Source: JBBAEV01 sp041655735 (lineage in GTDB: Bacteria; Bacillota_I; Bacilli_A; RF39; UBA660). Taken from it: DNA of 6,211 nt. The stretch is from the NCBI GenBank assembly GCA_041655735.1, contig JBBAEV010000044.1, positions 1 to 6,211 on the forward strand, given 5' to 3'. Below, piece by piece: positions 1 to 5,968 of the stretch. How positions within the stretch are numbered: position 1 is the first letter of the stretch; each line of letters starts with the position of its first letter. The notes beneath the pieces were generated by a model that saw only the letters and a list, made by a program, of their open reading frames with translations, searched no databases and was not told the origin of the DNA. The translations under genes were made by a program, and so were the position numbers.

Positions 1-2396
1 AAGTATTTATTAGTAGTACTAGTGGATCCGTTGCAAAAAATCATAATATTAGTATATATGCAACTGATGAAAGCGGTATTGCTCATTTAAAATATGATTG
101 GTTTAAAGAAGAAACTGGCATTACTAGGGGAGAAATAACAACTAGAATTGTAAATAATGAAATAAATCCAAATTTTGTTAATCAACCAGAAGATCCAAAT
201 GGTACTTATTATTTATGGGTATATGTAAAAGATAATGCTCAAAATAGAAGACATTTTAAAGTTGGTCCATTTGAATTTGATAATGAGGCCCCAAAAAATA
301 TTGAAGTAACCTCAACCCCATCTAGCTTTACCAATGGAAGTGTTACTTTAACGGTTACAGCTGAAGATAATTATGGGGTAGAGGCTTATCAATTTAATGA
401 TAATGAATGGCAAACTTTAAATAGTTTTGAATTTGATAATAATCAAGAAGTAATAATAAGAGTAAGAGATATAGTAGGAAATATTGGAACTACAACATTC
501 AATATTGAAAATATAGATAAAGAGGGCCCAAAAACATTTAATTTTAGTCCCAAAATGCTAAAAACATTAGAAGTAAAACAATTATTTAATATAAATGATA
601 TTACTGTAACAGCGTATGATACCGAAGATAAAGATAATCATTTAGCAAGCATTGTATCAATTGGTTATGATCAAGATGGCGGTAATAAATTTATAGAAGT
701 AAATAATATAGATACATCAAAAATTGGTAAATATAGAATATGTTACAAAGCTACAGATCATGCCGGTAATGAAGGCGAAAAATGTGTAACATTAAAAGTT
801 GATGTTCCCGATCAACACGCTTATAATGAAACACAAGGTAAACTACATACTTCATTAAGAGTGGCTTTAAGAGATGCTAAACCAAATGATAGAATTATCG
901 TAGGTAGTGGAATATATAATAATGATTTTATAATTGATAAAGATGGAATTGTCTTAAAATCACTAAATGGTATTAATAATACATTAGTTAATGGTTCATT
1001 CACAATTACATCTGATAACGTTACATTAGAAGGATTCCATATAAAAGCGAGAAGTAATTATAAAACAACGCCAGTAATTCATATGATTGATATCAAGAAT
1101 GTTAGTATCCTTAATAATAAAGTAGAATCTTGGTATAAAACAACTAATCAATCAGCAATTGGTACATATACTGGTCCAGCTAACATTACTGGTATAATAA
1201 AAGGAAACACTGTTGAAGGAGCAATAGGAGTTGGAACTGATGGTAATTTAGAAGTTTCAAACAACACAGTTACCGGGGCAGCTCATGAGGGAATATGGTT
1301 TTATCCAATAGCAAATACAGCAAAATTAGTAATTAAAAATAATATTGTTACTAATCAAGGAGCAGGATTTAGTCAACTTAAAATAGTTAGTAGACCAACT
1401 TCTATAAATAATAGAACTGATGATATTGCAATGTATAACATTTTATTTAATAATAATAAAGCTCTCGATTCTATTAAATTAGACTGGATAGTAACTGAAA
1501 ATATTCAAACAGCAATTAATAACGCTGTCCCTGGCAGTAAAATATATATCGCACCAGGTACATACAATGAAGCATTATTAATAAATAAAGAAGGAATATC
1601 TTTACAAGCTATAGGTGAAGTAATTATAAGTCCTAACAATATATCTACTGCAGCGATAACAATAACTGCTAATGATGTGATAGTTAATGGATTTAATATA
1701 AAAAATTCTTATGCTGGATTATTCGTTACCAATAATGCTAATAATGTAATGATTAGTAATAATAATATATCTGATTCAATAAATGGAGTTGCTATTCATA
1801 AATATGCTAGTGACATCACAATTAATAAAAATGTAATTAGTAATATTATAGATTACGGAATAGTAATTGGTTTTAACAATGATAATAATCCTATTTTTGC
1901 AACAGGTATAAAGATTACTAATAATACTATAACTAATACTGGAAAAGATGGTATTTATGCTGATTACTTAAGTAGTAATAATAGATATCTAAACAACATT
2001 ATAATTGGTAGTGGTGGTAATGGTATACACCTTTATAAATCAAATAATGATGTTATAAGAAACAATATTATTCAAAATAGCTTAGCCAATGGTATATCAT
2101 TAATGGGATCATATAAAAATTCTATTTTAAATAATGAAATTATCAATAATAATCAATATGGAATTGAAATTAGATTTAGTTATGGAACTGGTAATCCTAG
2201 TGATAATGGTGGTAATATAATTAGAAATAATACTATTCAAAATAATGATAATAACAATACTCAAATTTATGAATATGCAAAAGAAGGATATGAAAATGAA
2301 TATGGTAGAAATAAATCTACTGGCAATAATTTTGGAAACGCTATAAATCCTATAATATCTGAATTTGAGGAAAATAAAGCAATAATTATAGAATAA
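1..2396 (+). CDS. Extracellular Ig-like / tandem beta-helix repeat protein, 5' end outside window
   Basis: The frame is open from position 3 to the TAA at 2394-2396, giving 797 visible residues with no start. The ATG at 555 is an internal Met without a ribosome-binding site, so the gene begins before the window. Residues 1-98, 98-178 and 179-270 resemble three bacterial Ig-like modules; each ends in a KDNAQN, RDIVGN or TDHAGN strand, and the linkers contain DNEAP and DKEGP. From about residue 281 to the end there are two right-handed parallel beta-helix modules, rich in Asn ladders (NNT, NNI, RNN). Each module opens with the entry motif of the pectate-lyase-like/NosD family (A-P-x-x-x-I-x-x-x-x-G-x-Y-N). 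I infer a secreted or surface protein that binds or cleaves polysaccharide, or an adhesin; no catalytic residues can be assigned. The C-terminus (ENKAIIIE) has no LPXTG motif, membrane helix or obvious wall-binding repeat. A strong terminator follows directly. Confidence 0.85.
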   Translation, partial: VFISSTSGSVAKNHNISIYATDESGIAHLKYDWFKEETGITRGEITTRIVNNEINPNFVNQPEDPNGTYYLWVYVKDNAQNRRHFKVGPFEFDNEAPKNIEVTSTPSSFTNGSVTLTVTAEDNYGVEAYQFNDNEWQTLNSFEFDNNQEVIIRVRDIVGNIGTTTFNIENIDKEGPKTFNFSPKMLKTLEVKQLFNINDITVTAYDTEDKDNHLASIVSIGYDQDGGNKFIEVNNIDTSKIGKYRICYKATDHAGNEGEKCVTLKVDVPDQHAYNETQGKLHTSLRVALRDAKPNDRIIVGSGIYNNDFIIDKDGIVLKSLNGINNTLVNGSFTITSDNVTLEGFHIKARSNYKTTPVIHMIDIKNVSILNNKVESWYKTTNQSAIGTYTGPANITGIIKGNTVEGAIGVGTDGNLEVSNNTVTGAAHEGIWFYPIANTAKLVIKNNIVTNQGAGFSQLKIVSRPTSINNRTDDIAMYNILFNNNKALDSIKLDWIVTENIQTAINNAVPGSKIYIAPGTYNEALLINKEGISLQAIGEVIISPNNISTAAITITANDVIVNGFNIKNSYAGLFVTNNANNVMISNNNISDSINGVAIHKYASDITINKNVISNIIDYGIVIGFNNDNNPIFATGIKITNNTITNTGKDGIYADYLSSNNRYLNNIIIGSGGNGIHLYKSNNDVIRNNIIQNSLANGISLMGSYKNSILNNEIINNNQYGIEIRFSYGTGNPSDNGGNIIRNNTIQNNDNNNTQIYEYAKEGYENEYGRNKSTGNNFGNAINPIISEFEENKAIIIE
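852..1610 (+). repeat. Diverged internal duplication: entry motif of two beta-helix modules
   Basis: Codons 852-962 and 1500-1610 encode two 37-residue segments that align without gaps, with about 12 identities: the shared Ala, Ala, Pro, Ile, Gly, Tyr-Asn, Ile, Lys, Gly-Ile and Leu positions. Each is followed by beta-helix coils with matching phrases (TLEGFHIK in the first, IVNGFNIK in the second). The DNA has diverged, so this is an old domain duplication within the gene and not a recent tandem repeat. Confidence 0.7.
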
Positions 2397-2406
2397 TAAA
2401 TTATCT

Positions 2407-2434
2407 AAAAAAGGAGAAAAAATCTCCTTTTTTT
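2407..2434 (+). terminator. Intrinsic terminator of the beta-helix protein gene
   Basis: A perfect 11-bp stem pairs 2407-2417 (AAAAAAGGAGA) with 2423-2433 (TCTCCTTTTTT) across an AAAAA loop. Its 3' arm ends in a run of seven T at 2428-2434. It lies 10 bases after the stop codon, as expected for a Rho-independent terminator closing the upstream transcript. Confidence 0.9.
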
Positions 2435-2442
2435 GTTATAAT
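2434..2442 (+). promoter_or_regulatory. Extended -10 promoter of the ttcA-like operon
   Basis: TGTTATAAT is a perfect TATAAT at 2437-2442 preceded by TG at 2434-2435. No recognisable -35 lies 16-18 bases upstream, because that space is the terminator stem. The predicted transcription start is near 2449, only about nine bases before the ATG at 2458, so the GGTGAG at 2449-2454 would sit at the very 5' end of the mRNA. Confidence 0.6.
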
Positions 2443-2457
2443 TTAATTGGTGAGATA

Positions 2458-3270
2458 ATGAAAAAAACAGATATAGAAAAAAGTATAATAAAAAAATATC
2501 GTAAAGAAATATGGAGTAAATTTATAAAAGCAATAAAGGATTATAAATTAATAAAAGAAAATGATAAAATAGCTGTTTGTATGAGCGGAGGAAAAGATAG
2601 TGCCTTACTTGCTTTATGTTTAGAAGAACTAAAAAGACATGGACTTTTTAACTTTGAATTAAAATATATTGTTATGGATCCTGGTTATAAAAAAGAACAT
2701 CTTAAATTAATAAAAGATAATTTTAAAACTCTCAACTTAGATATAAATATGTTTAAAACAGATATATTTAAAGTTGCTAATAAATTAAATAAAGAATCTC
2801 CTTGTTACCTATGTGCTAGAATGAGAAGGGGCCATCTTTATAATAAAGCTAAGGAATTAGGTTGTAATAAAATAGCTTTGGGTCATCATTTTAATGACGT
2901 TATTGAAACAATAATGCTTAACATTTTATATAATGGTAGTTATAAAACAATGATGCCTAAAATAAAAAGTACTAACTTTAAAGGATTAGAATTAATAAGA
3001 CCCATGTATTATATAAAAGAAGAAAATATTATAAAATGGCAAAATTATAATAATTTAGAGTTTCTAGACTGTGCTTGTACTATAACTGCTAAAAAGAAAG
3101 ATAGTAAAAGATTAGAGGTAAAAGAATTAATAAAAAGGTTAAAGAAAACTAATAAGGATGTTGACATGGCCATTTTTAAAAGCAGTAGTAATATTTATAT
3201 GGATACCGTAATAGGTTGGAAAAAAGGTGATAAGGATTATAACTTTTTAGATGAGTATGAAGGAGCTTAA
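2458..3270 (+). CDS. ttcA: TtcA-family PP-loop iron-sulfur tRNA thiolase
   Basis: This 270-residue protein has the full TtcA layout. The PP-loop ATP-binding motif SGGKDS is at residues 43-48. The Cys-x-x-Cys of the iron-sulfur site is C116/C119, inside PCYLCARMRRGHLY. The GHHFND motif at 142-147 is followed by the helix ETIMLN. A late cysteine pair, C205 and C207, lies in LDCACT. In the family, ATP adenylates a tRNA base and a [4Fe-4S] cluster helps deliver sulfur; proven TtcA makes 2-thiocytidine at position 32 of tRNA in the cytoplasm. The late motif here is C-x-C, not the C-x-x-C of E. coli TtcA, so the exact substrate in this lineage is uncertain. The start fits the family's short helical lead-in before the PP-loop, and GGTGAG lies three bases upstream of the ATG. 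The next gene starts one base after the stop. Confidence 0.85.
   Translation: MKKTDIEKSIIKKYRKEIWSKFIKAIKDYKLIKENDKIAVCMSGGKDSALLALCLEELKRHGLFNFELKYIVMDPGYKKEHLKLIKDNFKTLNLDINMFKTDIFKVANKLNKESPCYLCARMRRGHLYNKAKELGCNKIALGHHFNDVIETIMLNILYNGSYKTMMPKIKSTNFKGLELIRPMYYIKEENIIKWQNYNNLEFLDCACTITAKKKDSKRLEVKELIKRLKKTNKDVDMAIFKSSSNIYMDTVIGWKKGDKDYNFLDEYEGA
3260..3265 (+). promoter_or_regulatory. Ribosome-binding site that fixes the start of the 314-aa gene
   Basis: AAGGAG lies inside the last codons of the ttcA-like gene, six bases before the ATG at 3272. Two earlier in-frame ATGs (3251 and 3257) lie before or across this site and lack a usable Shine-Dalgarno, so 3272 is the better start. The ttcA stop (3268-3270) is one base before it, which suggests translational coupling. 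Confidence 0.8.
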
Positions 3271-3271
3271 A

Positions 3272-4216
3272 ATGGAAACAAATAATTTATCTGATTATAC
3301 TATGTGTAAAATAAGATCATATTTAAATAAAAAAAATATAATAGGAATAAAAACAATTTTAGAAGAGGCAGATACAATATCAAGGGAAAAAATTAATAAA
3401 CTAATCCGCAGACTAAAAGAAGATAAAGTTACTTTACCTTTCTTAATTTTTATTTTAACTCACAAATTAACTGATGCTGAATTAGAAGGAATAATTATGA
3501 TTTATAATATATTTTCAAATCCTAATAAAACTATTATTGATAATATATTAAATAAGGAATATAATCAATTTCAAATATTTAAAATATATAAAATGTTTAA
3601 TTATAATCTTGATCAAAATATAATAGAAATAATATCACAAAAACATATTGCTCATTTTGAAATGGAAACTTTTATGGCTAACCTTGATTTAAATTTTAAT
3701 AAGGAGGAAATAGCTTTTTTTGCTTCTGAAGAAAATTTAAAAAAAACAAACGACGATTTAAATGTTTTATTGAAAGTTGCTGGTGTTTTAAAAGGTAATT
3801 TATTTTCTGTTAGTGAAAAAGAAAAAATAATAGAATGGTTCAATTTATATGATAAAAACGATAATAATAAACCAGATGTATATCTGATTGAAAAATTAAC
3901 TTCTAAATTAACAGATTCACAACATAAAAATAATATTAAAAATTTTTTATTAAAAAACATATCATTAAATGATTTCGTTTTTTTCGAAAATATGTTAAAA
4001 TTACCCGAATCTAATTTTTATAAATATGTCGATTTACAAAATAGTACTTCAATAATAGAAAAATTTGAAGAAAAGCTAGATAATTTATTCTCCCTTATGA
4101 CAAATTATAAAACCATAAAAGAAAAACCTACTAACGAAATTTTATTAAATTACATAACTAAATTTAATCCTTTAAAACCATTAGAACCTATTGTATTTAA
4201 GCCAAAAGTAATATAA
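3272..4216 (+). CDS. Hypothetical helical protein (314 aa), second gene of the ttcA-like operon
   Basis: I do not recognise a family. The 314-residue product has no signal peptide, no clear membrane segment and no nucleotide-binding or metal motif. Its pattern is almost entirely amphipathic helices rich in Lys, Glu, Asn, Ile and Leu (for example 36-50, 53-63, 66-80, 182-192 and 261-279), as in alpha-solenoid or helical-bundle proteins. It has a single Cys at residue 12. The C-terminal tail (NPLKPLEPIVFKPKVI, from 299) is proline-rich and probably extended. It begins one base after the ttcA-like stop, with its ribosome-binding site inside that gene, so the two are almost certainly co-transcribed and coupled. 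A cytoplasmic role linked to the thiolase or to RNA is possible but is only an inference from position. Confidence 0.8.
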   Translation: METNNLSDYTMCKIRSYLNKKNIIGIKTILEEADTISREKINKLIRRLKEDKVTLPFLIFILTHKLTDAELEGIIMIYNIFSNPNKTIIDNILNKEYNQFQIFKIYKMFNYNLDQNIIEIISQKHIAHFEMETFMANLDLNFNKEEIAFFASEENLKKTNDDLNVLLKVAGVLKGNLFSVSEKEKIIEWFNLYDKNDNNKPDVYLIEKLTSKLTDSQHKNNIKNFLLKNISLNDFVFFENMLKLPESNFYKYVDLQNSTSIIEKFEEKLDNLFSLMTNYKTIKEKPTNEILLNYITKFNPLKPLEPIVFKPKVI

Positions 4217-4248
4217 TATATAAACTACTTTTTTAATTAGGAGGATCT

Positions 4249-4944
4249 ATGAAAAGAATAATATATAACAAGGAAAAAAACAAACTATTTGATCTTTTAA
4301 TATTATTGTATAAAGATTTTAATCAAAAAAATATCAATGTATTTCATGATGCGTTAAAAAAACTAGGATTTAACATACAACAAATTGGATATATTACTAA
4401 ACTTATTAATAGAAAAAGTTTAACTAGAGATAAATTGGATATATTACTTACTTATCAAATGAGAGATGATGTCTTTTATGATACTATATATCTCTTTTTA
4501 AATATTAGTGATGATAAAGAAATAGATGATTATATAGAAGAATTAGAAGAAACGGAATATTGGGAAAAAAGCATCATTGACAAAATAAAAGAATTAAACC
4601 AACAAGAACAAATAACCTTAAAAATAGGCCCTAATGATATTAATAATGAAAAAATTAATATTTTAGCGGAAGCTATTACGTTTAATATAATTGAAGTTGA
4701 CGATATAATATGGCTTTTAAAAAATGATATTATGATAAACATAAATAACAATGATTTCGATATTTTAATATATGTTTTATCTGTTTTTAATGATGTTGAT
4801 GTACTACCATACGATATTACGGCAATAGAACATGATGAGGAAGCAAGTAAAGTTTATCACCATTTTTCTTTTGAAAAAATGAAAATGATAAATGAATATA
4901 TGCAGATGAAATTATATAAACAAAATCCTTTAAAAAAACAATAG
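4249..4944 (+). CDS. Hypothetical acidic helical protein (231 aa), third gene of the operon
   Basis: I do not recognise a family. AGGAGG at 4239-4244 lies four bases before the ATG, which supports this start. The 231-residue product is predicted cytoplasmic and mostly helical, with no signal peptide, membrane helix or catalytic motif. An acidic stretch runs through residues 88-103 (DDKEIDDYIEELEETE), followed by a charged helix to about 118. Residues 136-181 alternate hydrophobic and acidic positions (EVDDIIWLLKND). There are no cysteines. The tail is basic (KQNPLKKQ) and shares the tetrapeptide NPLK with the tail of the preceding protein. It sits 32 bases after that gene with no convincing promoter between, so I place it in the same operon. 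Confidence 0.8.
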   Translation: MKRIIYNKEKNKLFDLLILLYKDFNQKNINVFHDALKKLGFNIQQIGYITKLINRKSLTRDKLDILLTYQMRDDVFYDTIYLFLNISDDKEIDDYIEELEETEYWEKSIIDKIKELNQQEQITLKIGPNDINNEKINILAEAITFNIIEVDDIIWLLKNDIMININNNDFDILIYVLSVFNDVDVLPYDITAIEHDEEASKVYHHFSFEKMKMINEYMQMKLYKQNPLKKQ

Positions 4945-4968
4945 AAAAATAATGTCATATATTTTTCT
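4943..4968 (+). terminator. Possible weak A/U-rich terminator hairpin after the operon
   Basis: A perfect 9-bp stem pairs 4943-4951 (AGAAAAATA) with 4960-4968 (TATTTTTCT), with an 8-base loop, starting on the last two bases of the stop codon. The 3' arm is T-rich but no clean T-run follows and the stem has only two G-C class positions at most, so termination here may be partial. It is the only candidate end signal before the small RNA promoter. Confidence 0.35.
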
Positions 4969-4979
4969 TCTTAAAAGTA

Positions 4980-5003
4980 ATCATATATACATAAAAATAT
5001 GAT
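4980..5003 (+). repeat. Perfect inverted repeat overlapping the small RNA promoter
   Basis: ATCATAT (4980-4986) and ATATGAT (4997-5003) are perfect inverted copies separated by ten bases. The right arm ends on the first base of the -10 hexamer. A further direct copy of TCATAT occurs at 4955-4960. This could be an operator controlling the small RNA, or a chance dyad in AT-rich DNA. Confidence 0.3.
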
Positions 5004-5008
5004 ATAAT
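5000..5008 (+). promoter_or_regulatory. Extended -10 promoter of the 6S-like RNA
   Basis: TGATATAAT has TG at 5000-5001 and a perfect TATAAT at 5003-5008. Seven bases downstream is G5015, exactly where the closing stem of the RNA begins, so promoter and structure agree on the 5' end. No good -35 is present at normal spacing. Confidence 0.7.
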
Positions 5009-5014
5009 ATAATT

Positions 5015-5199
5015 GACCTGAAAGTATCGTATGTCCAATTACGAAAAACCGATATAAACGATAAGGGAATCTAAATAATAACTGGTGTGAATGCTTACCC
5101 ATTAAGTGCAGTAAGACTCCTAAAAGTCATTTGCGGATACCCACCTGTATAAACAGGTTTTTATCGTTTTATGGGCAAACGACCTTTTGGGTCTTTTTT
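5015..5199 (+). ncRNA. ssrS: 6S RNA (RNA polymerase-binding regulatory RNA)
   Basis: This is a transcript of about 185 nt, a usual 6S length, with its own promoter and terminator and no protein gene on either strand. The ends close on each other: 5015-5024 pairs with 5184-5193 (10 bp, two wobbles), then 5027-5030 with 5179-5182, and 5032-5036 with 5173-5177. A second lower stem pairs 5054-5064 with 5161-5172. Above it the 5' strand 5065-5081 is open. The opposite 3' strand carries a small hairpin, ACCTGT-ATAA-ACAGGT (5143-5158), as in the 6S central bubble. The upper arm pairs 5087-5093 with 5128-5134 and holds apical stems CTTAC/GTAAG (5094-5098/5111-5115, offset by one) and GACT/AGTC. The order GGTG, short stems, CACC, hairpin matches my recollection of E. 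coli 6S. 6S RNA mimics an open promoter and sequesters the housekeeping holoenzyme in stationary phase. The family call rests on fold and layout, not a search. Confidence 0.75.
5177..5199 (+). terminator. Intrinsic terminator at the 3' end of the 6S-like RNA
   Basis: A local hairpin pairs GACC (5181-5184) with GGTC (5190-5193) around TTTTG. It can be extended by AAA (5177-5179) with the first T residues, leaving C5180 bulged. Six T follow at 5194-5199. The same GGTC arm also closes the mature RNA by pairing with GACC at 5015-5018, so the hairpin and the closing stem are mutually exclusive. Confidence 0.7.
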
Positions 5200-5208
5200 A
5201 TTTAAATA

Positions 5209-5217
5209 TGTTATAAT
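5209..5217 (+). promoter_or_regulatory. Extended -10 promoter of the pseudouridine synthase gene
   Basis: TGTTATAAT (TG at 5209-5210, TATAAT at 5212-5217) is identical to the promoter element at 2434-2442. It lies ten bases after the small RNA's T-run. The predicted start near 5224 gives a leader of about 40 bases, and there is no clear -35. Confidence 0.6.
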
Positions 5218-5263
5218 AGTTATTAAGATAAATATTATTAAAAAATAGAAAGTTGGAAATATA

Positions 5264-5908
5264 ATGATTAATATCTTATATGAAGATAATCATATTATAG
5301 TAGTGGAGAAGAAACCCAATATTCCTGTTCAAGAAGATAGTTCTAAAGATTTAGACATGTTAACTATAATAAAAAAATATATAAAAGATAAATATAATAA
5401 ACCAGGAAATGTATATTTAGGATTAGTTCACAGATTAGATCGACCAGTAGGGGGAATAATGGTTTTTGCAAAAACTTCTAAAGCAGCTTCGCGTTTATGT
5501 AACAATATTAGAAACAATGATTTTAAGAAAAGGTATTATGCATTAGTACACGGTAAAACTAAAGAAAAAGAAGTATTAAAGGACTACTTATTAAAAAACA
5601 ATAAAACTAATGTTTCTAATGTTGTAGATAAAAACAAAGGTAAAGAGTCTATCTTAGAATACAAATTATTAAAATATAATAAAGAAAAACATTTAAGTCT
5701 ATTAGAAATAAATTTACATACAGGAAGACATCATCAAATAAGAGTTCAATTAGCTAATATTAATCATCCTATATATGGAGATCAAAAATATGGTATTGAT
5801 AAAGTAGGTATTCAAATACATTTATGGGCATATGAAATTACTTTTACTCATCCAGTTACAAAAAAAACATTAACCTTTACTAATAATCCTAATTGGAAAA
5901 TTATATAA
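5264..5908 (+). CDS. RluA-family pseudouridine synthase without S4 domain
   Basis: The enzyme isomerises uridine to pseudouridine in structured RNA, rRNA or tRNA. The family signature is at residues 54-70 (LVHRLDRPVGGIMVFAK), with the catalytic aspartate at D59 in HRLD. The second conserved block LHTGRHHQIRVQLA is at 151-164 and YGDQKYG at 171-177. The opening ILYEDNHIIVVEKKPNIPV (4-22) is the usual first strand pair of the catalytic domain and starts almost at the Met. There is therefore no N-terminal S4 RNA-binding domain, and the 214-residue length matches the short S4-less members (E. coli RluA and TruC type) rather than RluC/RluD. Substrate position cannot be told from the sequence. The ribosome-binding site is weak (GGA at 5255-5257, six bases before the ATG), but the fit to the family start is good. 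It has its own promoter. Confidence 0.9.
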   Translation: MINILYEDNHIIVVEKKPNIPVQEDSSKDLDMLTIIKKYIKDKYNKPGNVYLGLVHRLDRPVGGIMVFAKTSKAASRLCNNIRNNDFKKRYYALVHGKTKEKEVLKDYLLKNNKTNVSNVVDKNKGKESILEYKLLKYNKEKHLSLLEINLHTGRHHQIRVQLANINHPIYGDQKYGIDKVGIQIHLWAYEITFTHPVTKKTLTFTNNPNWKII

Positions 5909-5917
5909 TGTTATATA

Positions 5918-5946
5918 TTGTCGCTATTAAATAAATGTGGTATAAA
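5918..5946 (+). promoter_or_regulatory. Sigma-A-type promoter of the SPFH gene
   Basis: TTGTCG at 5918-5923 matches four of six -35 positions, with a 17-base spacer to TATAAA at 5941-5946; TG at 5938-5939 also makes an extended -10. It is the only promoter in the window with a fair -35. The predicted start near 5953 would fall on the AAGGAGG at 5953-5959, giving a very short leader. Confidence 0.55.
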
Positions 5947-5968
5947 TATATTAAGGAGGTAAAATATT

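Noticed and set aside
555..557. ATG at 555 as the start of the beta-helix protein
   Set aside because: The same frame is open back to position 3 and encodes Ig-like modules that run without a break through this Met. There is no Shine-Dalgarno before it.
3251..3271. Longer start (ATG at 3251 or 3257) for the 314-aa gene
   Set aside because: The AAGGAG at 3260-3265 lies downstream of both and is correctly spaced for the ATG at 3272. The extra seven codons overlap the ttcA-like gene without support.
3701..3707. Internal AAGGAGG as a ribosome-binding site
   Set aside because: No start codon follows at suitable spacing. It encodes Lys-Glu-Glu in the 314-aa frame.
4191..4234. Promoter (TTGTAT, 15 bases, TATAAT at 4212-4217) or terminator hairpin (AAAAGTA 4204-4210 with TACTTTT 4226-4232) between the two unknown genes
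   Set aside because: The -35 is poor and the spacing short. The hairpin has a 15-base loop and only A/T-rich pairs. Both are expected by chance in such AT-rich sequence and the genes look co-transcribed.
821..4751. Minus-strand ORFs (821-1003, 3652-3960, 4530-4751)
   Set aside because: All lie inside convincing plus-strand genes, are short, have low-complexity hydrophobic translations, and lack ribosome-binding sites. They are antisense shadows of AT-rich coding DNA.
5015..5199. Riboswitch, SRP RNA or tmRNA as alternative identity of the small RNA
   Set aside because: The 5' and 3' ends pair and a terminator separates it from the downstream gene, which has its own promoter, so a cis-acting leader is unlikely. 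The SRP tip (GGAAG / AGCAG type) and tmRNA features (tRNA-like ends, tag reading frame) are absent.
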